NCBI GenBank assembly: GCA_029931535.1
Contig: JAQPZY010001579.1
Location: 1,974,501 to 2,038,500 of the forward strand
Direction: 5' to 3'
DNA: 64,000 nt
DNA from: Margaritifera margaritifera
Taxonomy: Eukaryota; Mollusca; Bivalvia; Unionida; Margaritiferidae
Position numbers and translations under genes: made by a program. Of the stretch, positions 1-12,541 are shown in pieces. Under the pieces are notes generated by a model. The model had not been told where the DNA came from. It ran no database searches and was given only the letters and a program-made list of their open reading frames with translations. How positions within the stretch are numbered: the stretch's first letter is position 1; every line of letters starts with the position of its first letter.

Positions 1-1775
1 GTAAATACCTGTATTTAAAAGTTGCCTTACGAAAGAGGTCAATTGCATAAAAGAACATTAAAAAAGGTTTTTACATGATATACCACTTAATCTTCATGCT
101 AATGCAGTTTAGCTATTGTGTGACACACTATCAAACATTTGAAAGTCAATATAAATCTGAAAGAAAGAAGAACGAAGGAACAACATAAAATAAAAAAGAA
201 CGATCCATGTAGAAAAAAAAAACTAATTTGCTCTAGATGATCAAATGGGGAAAATATCTGCCAAACTTTTTTTGAAAGTCAACGGAAATCTGAAAGAAAG
301 AAGAGCTAAAGAAAAACATGAAACAAGAAATAACGATCCGTGTAGAAAAAAAAGCTAATTTGTTTTAGCTAAGCAATGGGCAAAATATGTGCCAAACTTT
401 TCTTAGGTGGACGACAAGAATTCTTGATCGATGGAATTTTGCCAAAACAAAACTACCTTGATTTATTTAAAATAGCTACAAACAGTGGAATCACTGGGAT
501 AGCGACTTACGCCTCTGTTTTTAGATTGTAGAAACCAACATAATCACCCACCCCCTTTATTTAAAAAAAACATGAACGAAATTCAATGTTAAATGGATAT
601 TAAAGGAACAGTGTAAAACGTGCCTAAAGCACGCCTGATTTTGACAGATAGCCGTCAATAAGGGACGATTATTCACAGAACCATCTATCTTTTTAAGGAC
701 ATAATGAATCCGCCATACACAGGTTTAACATATCCAGTTACGCATGAACAAGTACAGTTGTAACCACACAGCGTTACCTTTTGGGAATATGACCGTAGCA
801 GCAATGTACTTTGTTTCTCCCTCTCTGTCATGCTTGGTGTGGCTTCCTCTGAGAACTCATGGTCAAACATTCTGTTCAAAATAACTCTAATTTCTCAGCG
901 GTAGGTCCTGTGAAATCACCATAAGACTCGTCGTCGCTACTTTTGGTACTCCCCCGTTTGGCCCCAGGGGCCCTATTCATCCGTTTTCAGCACTGATGAT
1001 GGCAGACAAAGATACGTTTCACCGAGAAAAATAAAATAAAAAGATATGACTGCATTTATTTTTTAATTAAATAACCTGTGGACATTTTTTAAAATTACAC
1101 ACAATAGTTGCAAATTTATAGCAACAAATAATTCCCGATATGTATTTCATGTTAGTGGTAAAAGTAGTTCCATGGTGAGTGTTCGATACAGAAATTTTAG
1201 ATATGTGATACGGAAACACAGACTAAACATCTGTATCGAACGCCAGATCAGCCATGTAAGACTAAATGGGCATGTAATAAAACGTATTGCCAGCCCATAT
1301 CGCTATGAGCACGATTAAACCTTGAAAATTAAATAAATGATGTAATTTTATAAATTCAATGACACTTGAAATTAGAAAATGTGTATGACTCATTGAGCTG
1401 TCTTGCTTTATTCATATAATAACAATTTTCTTTTGAATTCTTTTTTACGGCAAGTTTACATAATGAAGCGTACTTTATTCAGATGTTTCAAAAAGCAAGT
1501 AATAATAAGATGGTACTGAATTGTGATGACAAAGCGAAACTTTTCATATGTTGTTTACGTGAAAATAAGTTCAATATATGTATCGGGATACATATCGTTT
1601 TGGGATCTAATTATCATGATACGTATCGTATCGCAATATTAGTGGCGAAACGCATCCTTAGGAAGTAGATATCATAAACCTATAAACCTAGTAAGTAGAA
1701 AACCCTTGTAAGTAAAAAAAAAAGTCAAAGAGTAACGGAAGCTTAGATAAAATTATTATAAAATTTACTTTTCAG
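1..1775. other. Non-coding sequence, presumed intron of the thyroglobulin-repeat gene
   Basis: No convincing exon on either strand. It holds an imperfect tandem duplication at about 141-400 (unit about 133 bases, beginning GAAAGTCAA and ending CCAAACTTTT). The small open frames at 685-879 (-) and 1,483-1,668 (+) have no recognisable domain or splice context. Confidence 0.5.
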
Positions 1776-1855
1776 GTGTTTCTGTGTAAACAAGAATGGT
1801 GCCAGCATTGGTAATTACATGGTTAACAGATGGGAAGCAGACGACATGAACTGCC
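1776..1855 (+). CDS. Thyroglobulin type-1 gene, penultimate exon
   Basis: Internal exon preceded by a pyrimidine-rich TTTTCAG acceptor and followed by a GTAAGC donor. It encodes the C-terminal half of a thyroglobulin type-1 repeat: a CFCV core (family form CWCV), then NKNGASIG and a closing Cys in DDMNC. The last base is the first base of a Gln codon completed by the next exon. Thyroglobulin type-1 modules occur in secreted proteins and often inhibit cysteine proteases or bind other extracellular partners. The first half of this repeat must lie upstream; I did not find a convincing exon for it in bases 1-1,775, so it may be outside the window. Confidence 0.8.
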
Positions 1856-2436
1856 GTAAGCATCTTTACGATTTGTAGAGTAGATCAACAACGCCTTTGA
1901 TTACGATCACTGACGAGTGCATGCAAATATGCACAGAGAGCACATGTTGGTTGAAATAACAAACGAAGGAAATTACAATTTAAAAGCATCTATTATGTAA
2001 AAATAAAGAACGACATAAATTGATATAGTTGTAGCTTAAGTTGATTAATTTATTCAACATATTTTCTTGGACTATAATATGAGCATGTCAAGTGCTTGAA
2101 TGACGCATTTCGACCATGAACACCTTGTTTCTAGTGGACTTATCAATTTTTAAGTTCCCAAATTTAAACATATAGCGATGTCTGTCTTAGAATTCCATCT
2201 GTCATGCAACACGACATAATAATGGCTTTATAATATGTGAATGCCTCGAATGCGAAATAAATTGGAACAAAATAGGAATGTTGATTTGAGGGTAAAACTG
2301 AAATTGTTTTAACGATAAGGACTATGATCCAATCATGTGCAGCTTCTTAACTTTTCTCTACGAAATTTCTTACATACCAACTGGAGGTATTTGTTCTTGC
2401 CTGTTTAATTTCATATTTATTTATATAATTATTCAG

Positions 2437-2624
2437 AATGCGCAAGAGAGCAATATGAGTATCAACAAACTGGTCTGATCGGAAAAATGTTCAGCTGTGC
2501 TTCCAATGGAAACTACTCACCGTTCCAGTGCACTGGCTCAGTGTGCTACTGTGTCGATCTACACGGAAACCAGGTCGGCACAACCACAGTAACTATTGGT
2601 ATGGTCGGAAGTCTTAATTGTTAG
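2437..2624 (+). CDS. Thyroglobulin type-1 gene, terminal coding exon
   Basis: Begins after an ATTCAG acceptor, in phase with the exon ending at 1,855, and ends at a TAG stop. It encodes one complete thyroglobulin type-1 repeat with six cysteines in the family order: CAREQYEYQQ, FSCASNG, FQCTG, CYCVDLHGNQVG and a final Cys just before the stop. The CYCV core and the G-x-x-x-GT pattern are diagnostic. No transmembrane segment follows, so a secreted product with at least two tandem modules is inferred. Whether it is a protease inhibitor or a matrix protein cannot be told from these two exons. Confidence 0.88.
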
Positions 2625-2640
2625 GTACGTTAGGTAGGTG

Positions 2641-2642
<2 letters not shown>

Positions 2643-2691
<49 letters not shown>
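2643..2691. repeat. CT microsatellite
   Basis: About 24 uninterrupted CT units, just after the stop codon of the thyroglobulin-repeat gene and so probably in its 3' UTR. Confidence 0.95.
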
Positions 2692-2695
<4 letters not shown>

Positions 2696-2837
2696 CTTCC
2701 ACCCATCTATCCATGTACCTACCTATCTACTATGTGCTATACTTGTTTAACATGAAGGTTATATTGAATCGCGTTCAGTTCTGAGATTCTGTTATGAATA
2801 TTAAAAATTATGAAACCAAACCTCTGATGATATTTTA

Positions 2838-2843
2838 AATAAA
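2838..2843 (+). terminator. Candidate polyadenylation signal (AATAAA)
   Basis: First canonical AATAAA after the TAG stop of the thyroglobulin-repeat gene, about 215 bases downstream and beyond a CT microsatellite in the presumed 3' UTR. Assignment rests on position only. Confidence 0.4.
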
Positions 2844-3463
2844 TCAGGTTTCATCATGAGCCTGATGAAAAAGTCAAACGAATATTGATTTTAGATACGA
2901 TTCTGCAGTTTCTCTTTTTTAATTTATAATTTATGTGAATGTTTTTCAAGACAGTCAATTTGATCCTAGATTCTTGTAGATTCAAGTTTTTATTGTCGGG
3001 TATGCAGTAACCAAAGGCATTTCAAACTCAACCGGCCCTCTCGATTTAATTAAAATTTGTTGATACCTCATTTATAAGGATACAGATAATCATCATCGAA
3101 AGTCGAGTACTTATTAATGTAAATATATAGGTTTTAGTTCCAGTCAGAATTACCTCACCTGTAAATATGTGTCCGACATTTTATTCGTCAACCTTCCTTT
3201 AGCATCTTCATTGACAAGGATGGACCTTGGTCCTTTGTTACAGAGCATAATATACGGCCATGTGCAGATATACTATTTATTATGAACATATTTAATCTCA
3301 TATGGTTGAGCCTTTATATATCGCAATTTGTTTTGAATTCAATTGACCTTATAACTAAAACTATTTGTAAAGCGTCAAAGCGTATGTAGTAAATGCAAAA
3401 CCTCATTCGTGTTTTGTTACGAGTCGGTGAAAAGAGCTAACTAGTTTTATATGGCATATGAAT

Positions 3464-3634
3464 ACGTCTCGGCCTTATGGCCTCGTCATATCTCTATCTC
3501 TGTCTCGTATCTCGACCTTATGGCCTCGTCTTATCTCTATCTCTGTCTCGTATCTCGGCCTTATGGCTTCGTCGTATCTCTATCTCTTTCTCGTATCTCG
3601 GCCTTATGGCCTCATCGTATCTCTATGTCATATC
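3464..3634. repeat. 43-bp minisatellite
   Basis: Nearly four copies of a 43-base unit built around CTCGGCCTTATGGCCTCGTC followed by a run of TATCTC words. It creates overlapping open frames in three plus frames, which are not genes. Confidence 0.9.
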
Positions 3635-4820
3635 AAAAGTTTTTTGTTTTTTTTTTCCCCGGCCAACTCAGAAAGAAAAACAATCATATTTACTGGAGTC
3701 AATTTCTGCCATTCACATGTTATGGGAGGATATACAAAAAAAACATGTCGGAAAGTGACTTCATGGAAGTAATTATGTAGACCTATGACGTCAAATCGGA
3801 ATGTCATCGGACATTTCCATCGCATTTTAGAAAAAAACCTCAGATGTAAATAATGGCCATTTTGAACTGCCCCCAAGTCCTTGCTTGTTATTACATCATA
3901 AAATCTTCATTGACGTCACAGTGATTAGTTGATGTGTCAATACTAACAACAACATAAGCAATAGTTTCAGGCTGTTGAAACCAAATGATTTCTTCAATTT
4001 TGTCGTTACAAAGTTGCATGAATAACATTAAAATTAAAAGTGCAGGCATTTAATTGATTCCTGAAACGCTGTCGATTGTTATTTTAAACACCTATCATTT
4101 TATAAGAATCTGCTCTTCACCCATCTAGCCGGATGTTTGTCCGCCAAAACTTAACAATTTGTGAAGTAAAACTACGATTACCTTGTAGTGTTTTCCAAAT
4201 AGTTGAAGTTATTCGACTCATATCGGAAAGAGACGAGGATGTTCCGAATGTAAATGACATCATATAATTATTTATCGAACTCTGCAAGACAAGAGATACA
4301 TGAGACCAATATGCCTGACTAACACTGGATAAGAATGCCATTGATAATCTTGTTATCTTTTTCAGTTTTTCTACATATGATATTAGAGGAATACGTTGCA
4401 TTGTAAGAATTTTACTCCTTTTTCAGGATATTTCTTAACTGACCAAAACAGGGTAGGACAACTACACAGGCTGATAATAATGGCAAAAAACACCCTAGCG
4501 CTGAATTCTACCAGCTCTTTTCCGAATAAAATGTACGGAGTGCTAAATTACACTCAATAAATTTTTTTATATTAGAGTAAAACATGTATTTTATCAGAGT
4601 CTTATTTCAGAGTGACTAGATATTAGCAAATTGGATAGCACTGAATTTGTTACAGAACAAACGAAGCCGAATTTCTCGTTTTTTTTAAGCATTCCAACAG
4701 AAAACTTTTATTACCTTTCTACGACAGGAATTGCACTCTAAAATACCGAAATGGTAATTATCGGCTCTATTTTGTGCAGGAATAAGTGGTTGCAAATGCA
4801 GGTTTCTTCGTTTTTACTAC

Positions 4821-4859
4821 TTTGTTGTTGTTGTTGTTGTTGCTGCTGCTGTTGTTGTT
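4821..4859. repeat. TTG/CTG trinucleotide repeat
   Basis: Thirteen trinucleotides, mostly TTG with a central CTG run, in intergenic DNA. Confidence 0.9.
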
Positions 4860-5675
4860 AATTCTGCAACACTGTGCATTTGTTATTGTTACTTACTAAA
4901 ACCTGTGTGACACATATGGATTTATTTCTATCACAACACAACTTCTACTAAATTTTCAATGGACTTGAAGCAAAAATACATATTTAAATAATCTCACTTT
5001 TTACGGAATAAAAAGCAAAATAAAAAAAGGGAAATAAAACGATTAATGTGTTGTATACTTCAAAGGTTTTGGAACTGCAAAACATTGCTGCGTGATACAA
5101 TTTTAATTATTACTTCGCAAATTACTCAGCGCATTTCAATGTAAAGTAGATCCATGTTCCGATTGAGCTCAACTGCGCGAATATGATATTTTGAATTAGT
5201 TCCTAAGAGAAAATTGTAATGTATTGCAAGCATGCGTTCCGATAGTTTCGAGCGAAAATAATTTATACCTGTTACATATCTCATACTTACAACATTGTTT
5301 TGATTCTTGTCATGACTTAATATTCGAGGATAGAAAATGTTCGGTTTCAATTTAGGAAACAAACAGTCTCTTGTTAGAAACAAAACGAGGGCGTCGGCAA
5401 TCGGGGCAACTGATGAGGCCATATCCGCCTCACTTTTGATGCAGATTAAATTTTGATTTTAATGCCGTCGCACTCAATTTATGTTATTCCCCATATAAGC
5501 TGCCCCACTTCAAAGATTGGCCCTGCGCCGCGCAGAGTCAACAATATGATGGTATATGATCAATGCATAAACATGTTTTCGTCCATACTCACTACTGACA
5601 CTAATGCCGCCGCTTTCATTTAATATTATTCCTCGTATGAGTTTGTCACACTCCAAAGACTGTTCCGGCGCAAAG

Positions 5676-5676
<1 letters not shown>

Positions 5677-5705
<29 letters not shown>
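5677..5705. repeat. AT microsatellite
   Basis: About 14 TA units. Confidence 0.95.
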
Positions 5706-5707
<2 letters not shown>

Positions 5708-5849
5708 TCTATGGAAATTTAACATGAAGTTTGGGTTACTCTAGACTCAAGTAGTACATAGATGGTGAGTTCTAGTCTACCCCCTTGTATATTGATTCAT
5801 TTATTAAAGTTTCAAAAGTGGCCTAGTCAAAATATAGTGAGTTCAAAGC

Positions 5850-6012
5850 TCGCCCTACGATCTCTCCAGCTCACCCTACGATTACTCCAGCTCGCCGTAC
5901 AATTACTCCAGTTCACCCTATGATTATTTCATCTCGCCTTCTTCACCTCACCCTACCATTTCTCCAGCTCACCCTACGATCACTCCAGCTCACCCTACGA
6001 TCGCTCCCGCTC
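5850..6012. repeat. 21-bp minisatellite
   Basis: About seven imperfect copies of a 21-base unit, AGCTCACCCTACGATTACTCC, with one irregular copy in the middle. Both strands stay partly open because 21 is a multiple of three. Confidence 0.85.
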
Positions 6013-8300
6013 ATCCATTTTGAACGATTTGGCATGCCATACTTGGGTAATGAGCACGTGCTTATCATGGACAAATTTAAAGTTACTGTGCTTACCGCTT
6101 TCTTTACGTGACCTATTCCCGACATCTCCGTCAACCTCACTTGGCGTCTACATATCTCATTAACTTTTACCCTAGCTCATGCATGGTGCGAGGATTTGAC
6201 GAATCGCCAAAACCGAGATACCTACACCTGCTAGTTACCTTCAGTCAATAGGAAGTCTGTTAGCTCAGGCCGTTAGGAGGATAACACGCACACATATTAC
6301 TATGAAATATTCGCTAAAACCAATTTGTTTCTCTTGAAACTGTCACCACATTAGATACCCATTTCGGTTGATATTGAACATTTAACGCGAATTGGATGAA
6401 AAATAAGGAACTTATCACAGAGTTTATACATGTTATAGAGTTTACAATGTCCGAGTGTTTAACCATTAAGTAAGCATGTGTCCTCTTAGTTAGACAAGCA
6501 ATGCACAATTGATGCCATTACTCAACGGTCCACAGGTTGCCTTGGACAAGATTGGCTTTGTGGTCTTTTGGAATTTCGAGAAAACAACCATTGACTGACA
6601 TATGGTGTTAGATAGATGGAGTTACATAATGCATGTTGCTCTGTCGGACGTACTCCTACATACTCTAAATATTAGTGATTATATAGTAACTCTGAGCTAA
6701 AGTAACATAAACTATCAGTTAGATATTTCTTATATAAAAATAGGTTTTCTTTGATTTAAAGTAGTATGACCTTATTGTTTCATTAACGGTAATACAGTAG
6801 AAACGGTTTGTATATGTAAATGACATGGACAGGGCTTGGAGGAATTTTCTGAACAAATCAATTAAATTGCAACACATTTGGATTATGTACAACATATTTA
6901 TTGCTCGTCATTTATATCTATTCCATGTAAAACATATCAAACTTTTTCGAGAAATGAAACAAGATGGGGATACAATACAAGTATTTAAAAACTTCAGATT
7001 TATACAATTTGTGATAAAATGAAAAGACTAAAGATAACGAACCTCACATACAATTAAATTACAATCACAGATCTTCTAATACTGTAAATACAACTTCTTC
7101 AAAATTCACGATTTCCCGATTCATATTAAAACATTTACTATTAAGTAACCTTGCACCTCAAGACACCTCAACAATCGGCATTGATAATATTCCTTCTTTA
7201 GATCTTCCATATGTTTAGAACAATCAGCATACCTACTAGAAATATTTTAATTTGTATTTGAAAGTATTTAAGTTAGTATTTTAAAACCTGGTGTATCTGT
7301 CTTGTACTATCGTAATTATATAAGACTGGTAAGAATGGATTCAGTGTTGCGACATTGCCATACTGCTACTATCTTAGTATTGTAGAGTATATATATATAT
7401 ATATATATATTTCTTGTTCTAGATATTTCTTGTACTCTGTATTATAGTGCATATAACTAATATATGCATCAATCTCAATCACGAGACAGTGATAACTTTT
7501 CCTTCAATATCTTTTAGTTGTTAAAAAAAACATCTATACTTATCGTTCTTGAATGGATATAGTGATATGTGTTTCTGTGTTAATACTATGCTACTATATG
7601 ACTAGTCAATCATACATATACATTTTCAATTGTACATTAGATTCCCTACTCGAAATGAATGTGATTTTGTATATTGTATTTTAAGTGTGCAAATACAATT
7701 TTAAGAAACTAGATAGACGAGTTCGAAAATAAACAACTCATTTACGACAACAAAAAAGCAAATAATACAATCAATAATAAATCAAAGAAAAACATCTTTA
7801 AAATAGCATCACAACCAAAAATAAAATGGTGAATACAAAAGCGTGTACCCATTGACTAATTTGTACAATTTTAAATGATTTGTGAATTTATTTTTTTTTA
7901 CCAAGGTTATACAAATCTTTCATATTTTTGGTATGTAAAGAAACGACTACGTTTTATTTTTATTTTATATATTTTTACATTTACAATGTTTAAAATTGAT
8001 TTAAAATACATTTAAATTCCATTACAAACCAGAGTGTAATCAAAGATTACATAGCTAATCTATAAGTAGCTTTTGCTTGTCTAAAGTAGCCACTGTAAAC
8101 ATTAACTATCATGCAGAAAAAAAATCAGACTAAAGTAATCTTGACAATGACATTCTGGCCCCTTTTCTAATGGCAGTTTGTTTTGCATTTTCATCATTAA
8201 ATTCTATAAGTTAGCTTTTAATTAGCAATATATGGCCAGGATTGTGATGTCATGCCGTTAAAGCACATAGATACTGTGACAGGGCATAAAAGTGGAACAA

Positions 8301-8536
8301 GGGTCGCCAAGTGGTTTAAGGTGCTCGCCTTTACATTTCACTCACATCTCAGCTCTGTCCACATGAGTTCGAGTCTCAACTTGGCCAACGTGGGTATGTG
8401 AGAAAACTTCCCAGTAGCTATCCGTGGGTTGGAGGTTCTTCCCGGGGTCTCCAGGGTTTTTCCTCCAGCAAATATACTAGCTGTCATGTATAACCTATCA
8501 TGTGCTGAAAAATGGCATTAAACCCACAAGACCAAA
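8301..8536 (+). mobile_element. tRNA-derived SINE, older copy
   Basis: A tRNA-like head with an A-box-like GTCGCCAAGTGG and a B-box-like GTTCGAGTCTC, then a conserved body (CCGTGGGTTGGAGGTTCTTC) and a tail ending ATGGCATTAAACCCACAAG. It matches the copy at 21,331-21,580 over its whole length with scattered substitutions. Short similar flanks (CAGGGCATAAAAG left, CAGGACATAAAAG right) look like a decayed target-site duplication. Confidence 0.85.
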
Positions 8537-8639
8537 CAGGACATAAAAGGCATAAAATAGCAAGAGTACCGTGAATGGCCCAACCATGTTTAATATTTAT
8601 CTATGTATACACTAGTAGAGATTACTGATCAATAGGTCT

Positions 8640-9470
8640 CAATGACCTGGCCCTTTGGCCAAGGTATGCGGTCTTGAACTAAAGTCACTGTGCAGAAACC
8701 ATTATTTTTTTTATTAGATTTACCATGACCTCTAGACCCAAGACTCGATAGGTTTCTTTATTACCTAGTGCATCTACAAAGTTTGCACGAGGAACTTACT
8801 CTAAAACAGAAGTTATTCTGCAAAACTCCTTTATCTTTGTCTTTTGATCCCAAAATCGATAGGCTTCTTTCTTACCTAACGTTCAAGTCATCGACAAATC
8901 TTGGTGAAAGTATATGGACTAGAACTGAATTATTTTGCGGAAACAATTTTCCTTCTCCTTATCACAAAAACATAGACCTTTAACCTTTTGACACCATCAC
9001 CACCCCTCCATTCAAAACACTTTTTCATTACTCAAAGTGCAAGTCATCCACATAGTTTGGTCTGGATCTGATTTGTAGAACTAACGCTATTGTGCAGAAA
9101 CTATTGTTCTAGTTTTAGTCATACTGACCTTGACCTACCTTCTGACCCGAAATCAATAGGCTTCTTTCTTACCCCAAGTTCAAGCTATCCAGTCCAGGAA
9201 TGTGATGCACAACTGGTGTTATAGTATGGAAACTATTTTTTGTTCTTTCTGTCACAGTGGCTGCAACTTTTTCCTTTTCACCCCAAAATCAATAGTTATT
9301 CCTTACTCTAAGTGAAAGCCATCCTCAAAGTTAAGTAATTATAGATGATGGGGAACTAAAGATATCATGCTGAAAGGAAAAGTTATGAGACAAATGGACA
9401 GACAGGGTCATGGCTCCATATGCTCCGCCACAAGGTGGGCGTATAAAACAGCGCATTCTTTTCTACGATA
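8640..9470. repeat. Degenerate ~150-bp tandem repeat block
   Basis: Recurring phrases such as AAATCAATAGGCTTCTTTC, 'ttctttcttacc...caagt' and 'gtgcagaaaccatt' return at roughly 150-base spacing. The block ends in GGACAGACAGGGTCATGGCT and CATATGCTCCGCCACAAG, a tail style frequent in dispersed mollusc repeats (from memory, not searched). No protein is encoded. Confidence 0.6.
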
Positions 9471-9863
9471 TCAAAGTAGAGCCCCTAATAATGAGCTGAT
9501 ACAAACAGGAAATTGATTTGTTTTGTATCATTGTTCCTAATATCGGCTTCAGAGGATATGGTTATTGTCGACCCCTAGATGCCAGATCTAACTGGGTTGA
9601 AGTCACAGGCTTTGAGTAACCTTGGAGTGACAGTAAATATTAGAAGCATAGTTCATGCATCAGCAATTACCTTGATTAGCCACTACAGATGAGGCACCAA
9701 AAGAAATCCTCATTCACATGTACAAATACACAGTTAATATGTTGAGGGTAATCTATTACAGTAAACAATACATTGTCATTACTATGGAGAGTTTACCATT
9801 GAACAACAAACATATTTATTCCTACTTACAACTGCACTGGTCAGAAAAGGACTTCTGTGTAGA

Positions 9864-9866
<3 letters not shown>

Positions 9867-9920
<54 letters not shown>
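9867..9920. repeat. AT microsatellite
   Basis: About 26 AT units, at the left edge of the ~310-bp repeat array that follows. Confidence 0.95.
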
Positions 9921-9922
<2 letters not shown>

Positions 9923-11680
9923 AAAAATCTATGTAGTCATGAGCTAAATAGAAATACTAAACCTATGTTTGTAAGATATAAAATGTAGGTCATGCTGACT
10001 TTCTTTGGTTGTAGTACCAACATATATGCATCCAATTATCAAGTTTTTTGATTTGAACAAAATAGTCCCTAATAAATGAACTTTGAACACACAATTGCAG
10101 CAAGGTCACTGAAGTATGAAATTTTTGTCACCTCAATCTGTTTTCGCACTAAAGGTGTAGTATTTATCAAGATGCATCCCCTCACTACAGGTTATGATTC
10201 TAAGTAGTACAGTATGCATATAGCATGCCAAAAACTCGTGTGGGCACAAGCTAAACACGAAACTTAACCAAATCCAGTATAGGATTAAATTTAGGTCACG
10301 ATGAGCTTCTTTTGTTGTAAGGATGCAGTATTAATAGCTATGCATATCATCATCAATTTCACGATTCTAGCATGAACAGTGCCACAAAATTTAACCCAAG
10401 TCAGTGAAGCATAAAATACGGTCGATAATGACCTACTACTGATCTGAGGGATTAGTGCTCATCAAAATGCATGCCCTCACCAAATGTTGTACATTTTAAT
10501 AAGATAGTATGTACAAAGCATGCAAAAAAGCTATTTGCTCATGAGCTATACGCAAAGATTTACCCTACGCCAGTAAAATTTTAAATGTAGGGTACAGTGA
10601 CTTTCTAGTACAGGTGTGGTATTATTCGAGTTGTATATAATCATCTAGTATTCTAGTTTAATGATTCGTTTATGAACAGTTAAGACACAAAAGTGAACCC
10701 TAGTCAGTGAAGCGTGAAATATGGGTCACATTTACCTTCTTTTGTGATAACTGTGTAGTACTCATCAAGATGCATCCCCTCACCAAGCTTAATGATTCCA
10801 GGTACAACAGTATGGATGCAAACAACCCTATGTGGTCATGAGCTACACGCAAAACTTTACCTAGGCCAAAATGTGAACTGAAGATGACCCTTTTGTTGTA
10901 AGGTGTGGTACCAATAGAGATATATACAATCATTTATTCTGATGATTATAGCATGAACAGTGCTTGAGAAATAAACTTAAAACACAAAATTGAATCCAAG
11001 TCAGCGAAGCGTGTAATATGGGTCAAAGTGACCTACTTTTGTAATAATAGTGTAGTACTCATCACGATGCATCCCCTCACCAAGTTTCATCTCTGAAAGA
11101 AAACAGTATGTTTACAGGATAAAAAAATATTTGGTCATGGGCAACACGTAAAATCTTTACCTAAATCAGTACCATTTTAAAATATAGGTTGCAGTTACCT
11201 TCTTTAGACATGCATACCATCGTCTTATTTGATGATACTAGCATGAAGTGAGCCTGAGAAATAAACTTCAAGCACAAAATTTAACCAAAGTCAGTAAAGC
11301 GTGAATTATGGGTCACAGTGACCTACCTTTATCCTGAGGGTGTAGTACTCGTCAATATGCAATCTCTCATCAAGTTTCATGATTCCAACCATAAGAGTAA
11401 GTATACAGGATGCAAAACTCCTGAGCTAAACGCAAAAACTTCGGCAATACTTTACAAACAATGTACATGTAAGTACTAAGTTATCCCCCTTAACCACCAC
11501 CCCAGGAGATAGGTGCTATGAAACTCTCTCTAATCTGTTGCATAGAATTCAGGAAAAAAGAATGGTTGAGATGAAGTGAAGCTGTATATGCATACATGCT
11601 TTTATATGTGCAGACACTGACGCCAATGCCAGGGGTAGCCCTACAATAACTCTCCTTTACTTAGTAGAGATGAGTTAATA
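9921..11680. repeat. ~310-bp tandem repeat array, left copy
   Basis: About five degenerate units, each passing through the same phrases: a 'gtcatgagctaaacgcaaa' word, 'ccagtaaa...aaatgtaggt', a TGACCTTCTTTTGTTGTAAG word, 'gcatgaacagtgc', 'gaacccaagtcagtgaagcgtgaaatatgggtcacagtgacct' and 'catcaagatgcatcccctcaccaagtttcatgattcc'. The non-repeated right end (about 11,440-11,680) is also shared with the right copy at 30.95-34.55 kb. This suggests a mobile element with internal tandem repeats rather than a local satellite. Confidence 0.75.
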
Positions 11681-12042
11681 ACTTGATTAAGCGGATCAGC
11701 ATTTATATGTAAATAGAAATTCAAGTTTAAGCTGATATAAATGGAAAAGTACGAAATGATAACTTATTTTTCTGAATAGATTTTTACAACTCTCCATGAA
11801 ACATTAAATGATTATGACAGATAATCCTGCAATGTGGTGAACAAATCTACTATATAGCGGTTTATTTTGCAGTCTCAAAATTTAGCAATAACTATCTTGA
11901 GACGTCTTCGCGAAGTTTCGCGCTGCTTTCCGTCAAACTTGATTATTTGCCCTGTGTTGATCTTTTCATGACATTTTATTTTCGTGAAAAACTTACTGAT
12001 AACAAATACAGCAAAAAATAAAACGCCGCAAAAATATTCCGC

Positions 12043-12048
12043 TTTATT
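12043..12048 (-). terminator. Candidate polyadenylation signal for contactin gene
   Basis: On the minus strand this reads AATAAA, 171 bases beyond the contactin stop codon. Another AATAAA lies at 11,975-11,980. Either could end the transcript; position is the only evidence. Confidence 0.4.
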
Positions 12049-12218
12049 GTATATGATAAATGAATAATCTTTGAGGGAATATATGCTACACGTAGAGAAC
12101 CCTCAATTAAAATACTAATGTTGATTAAATGTTTTCCTGCAAAATAATAAATATTTCTTATCTATGAAAACAACTAAAAATCATTGACAATATTCTCTGT
12201 GTAATGATGAAGATTCTA

Positions 12219-12337
12219 TCATAAAAATGCAACGATTGTGAGCAAGACCAGAGCAGTTATCACCGACGGAAAAAATCTTCCAACTCCTCCGGCCACTACG
12301 ATGTCGGTAGATGAAGGGTCAATTGCCACAGATCCAC
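12219..12337 (-). CDS. Cont: Contactin exon P: C-terminus with GPI-anchor signal
   Basis: Acceptor TTCTTGCAG. It encodes [19 protein letters not shown], a short spacer, then a hydrophobic end [18 protein letters not shown] directly before the TGA stop. Small residues (A-G-G) about ten residues before a hydrophobic run that ends the protein are the classic GPI-attachment signal; there is no cytoplasmic tail. This fixes the gene as a GPI-linked contactin. The frame stays open upstream into the GATA repeat, but the acceptor and phase set the start. Confidence 0.93.
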
Positions 12338-12377
12338 CTGCAAGAATGTTAATATTCAACATAAATATAAACACACG

Positions 12378-12417
<40 letters not shown>

Positions 12418-12418
12418 G

Positions 12419-12453
<35 letters not shown>

Positions 12454-12458
12454 CAGAC

Positions 12459-12541
<83 letters not shown>

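Larger units (their letters stand above)
2700..8300. other. Intergenic DNA without recognised genes
   Basis: AT-rich sequence between the thyroglobulin-repeat gene and the contactin gene. Apart from the simple repeats listed separately, an AT microsatellite at about 7,387-7,410, and two fragments of dispersed repeats (about 3,780-3,945 and 4,203-4,250), I see no coding signal. The minus frame at 4,117-4,401 overlaps a repeat fragment and has no domain. Confidence 0.6.

Noticed and set aside
3451..3780. Three overlapping plus-strand frames of 93-109 codons
   Set aside because: They overlap a 43-bp minisatellite and have no domain.
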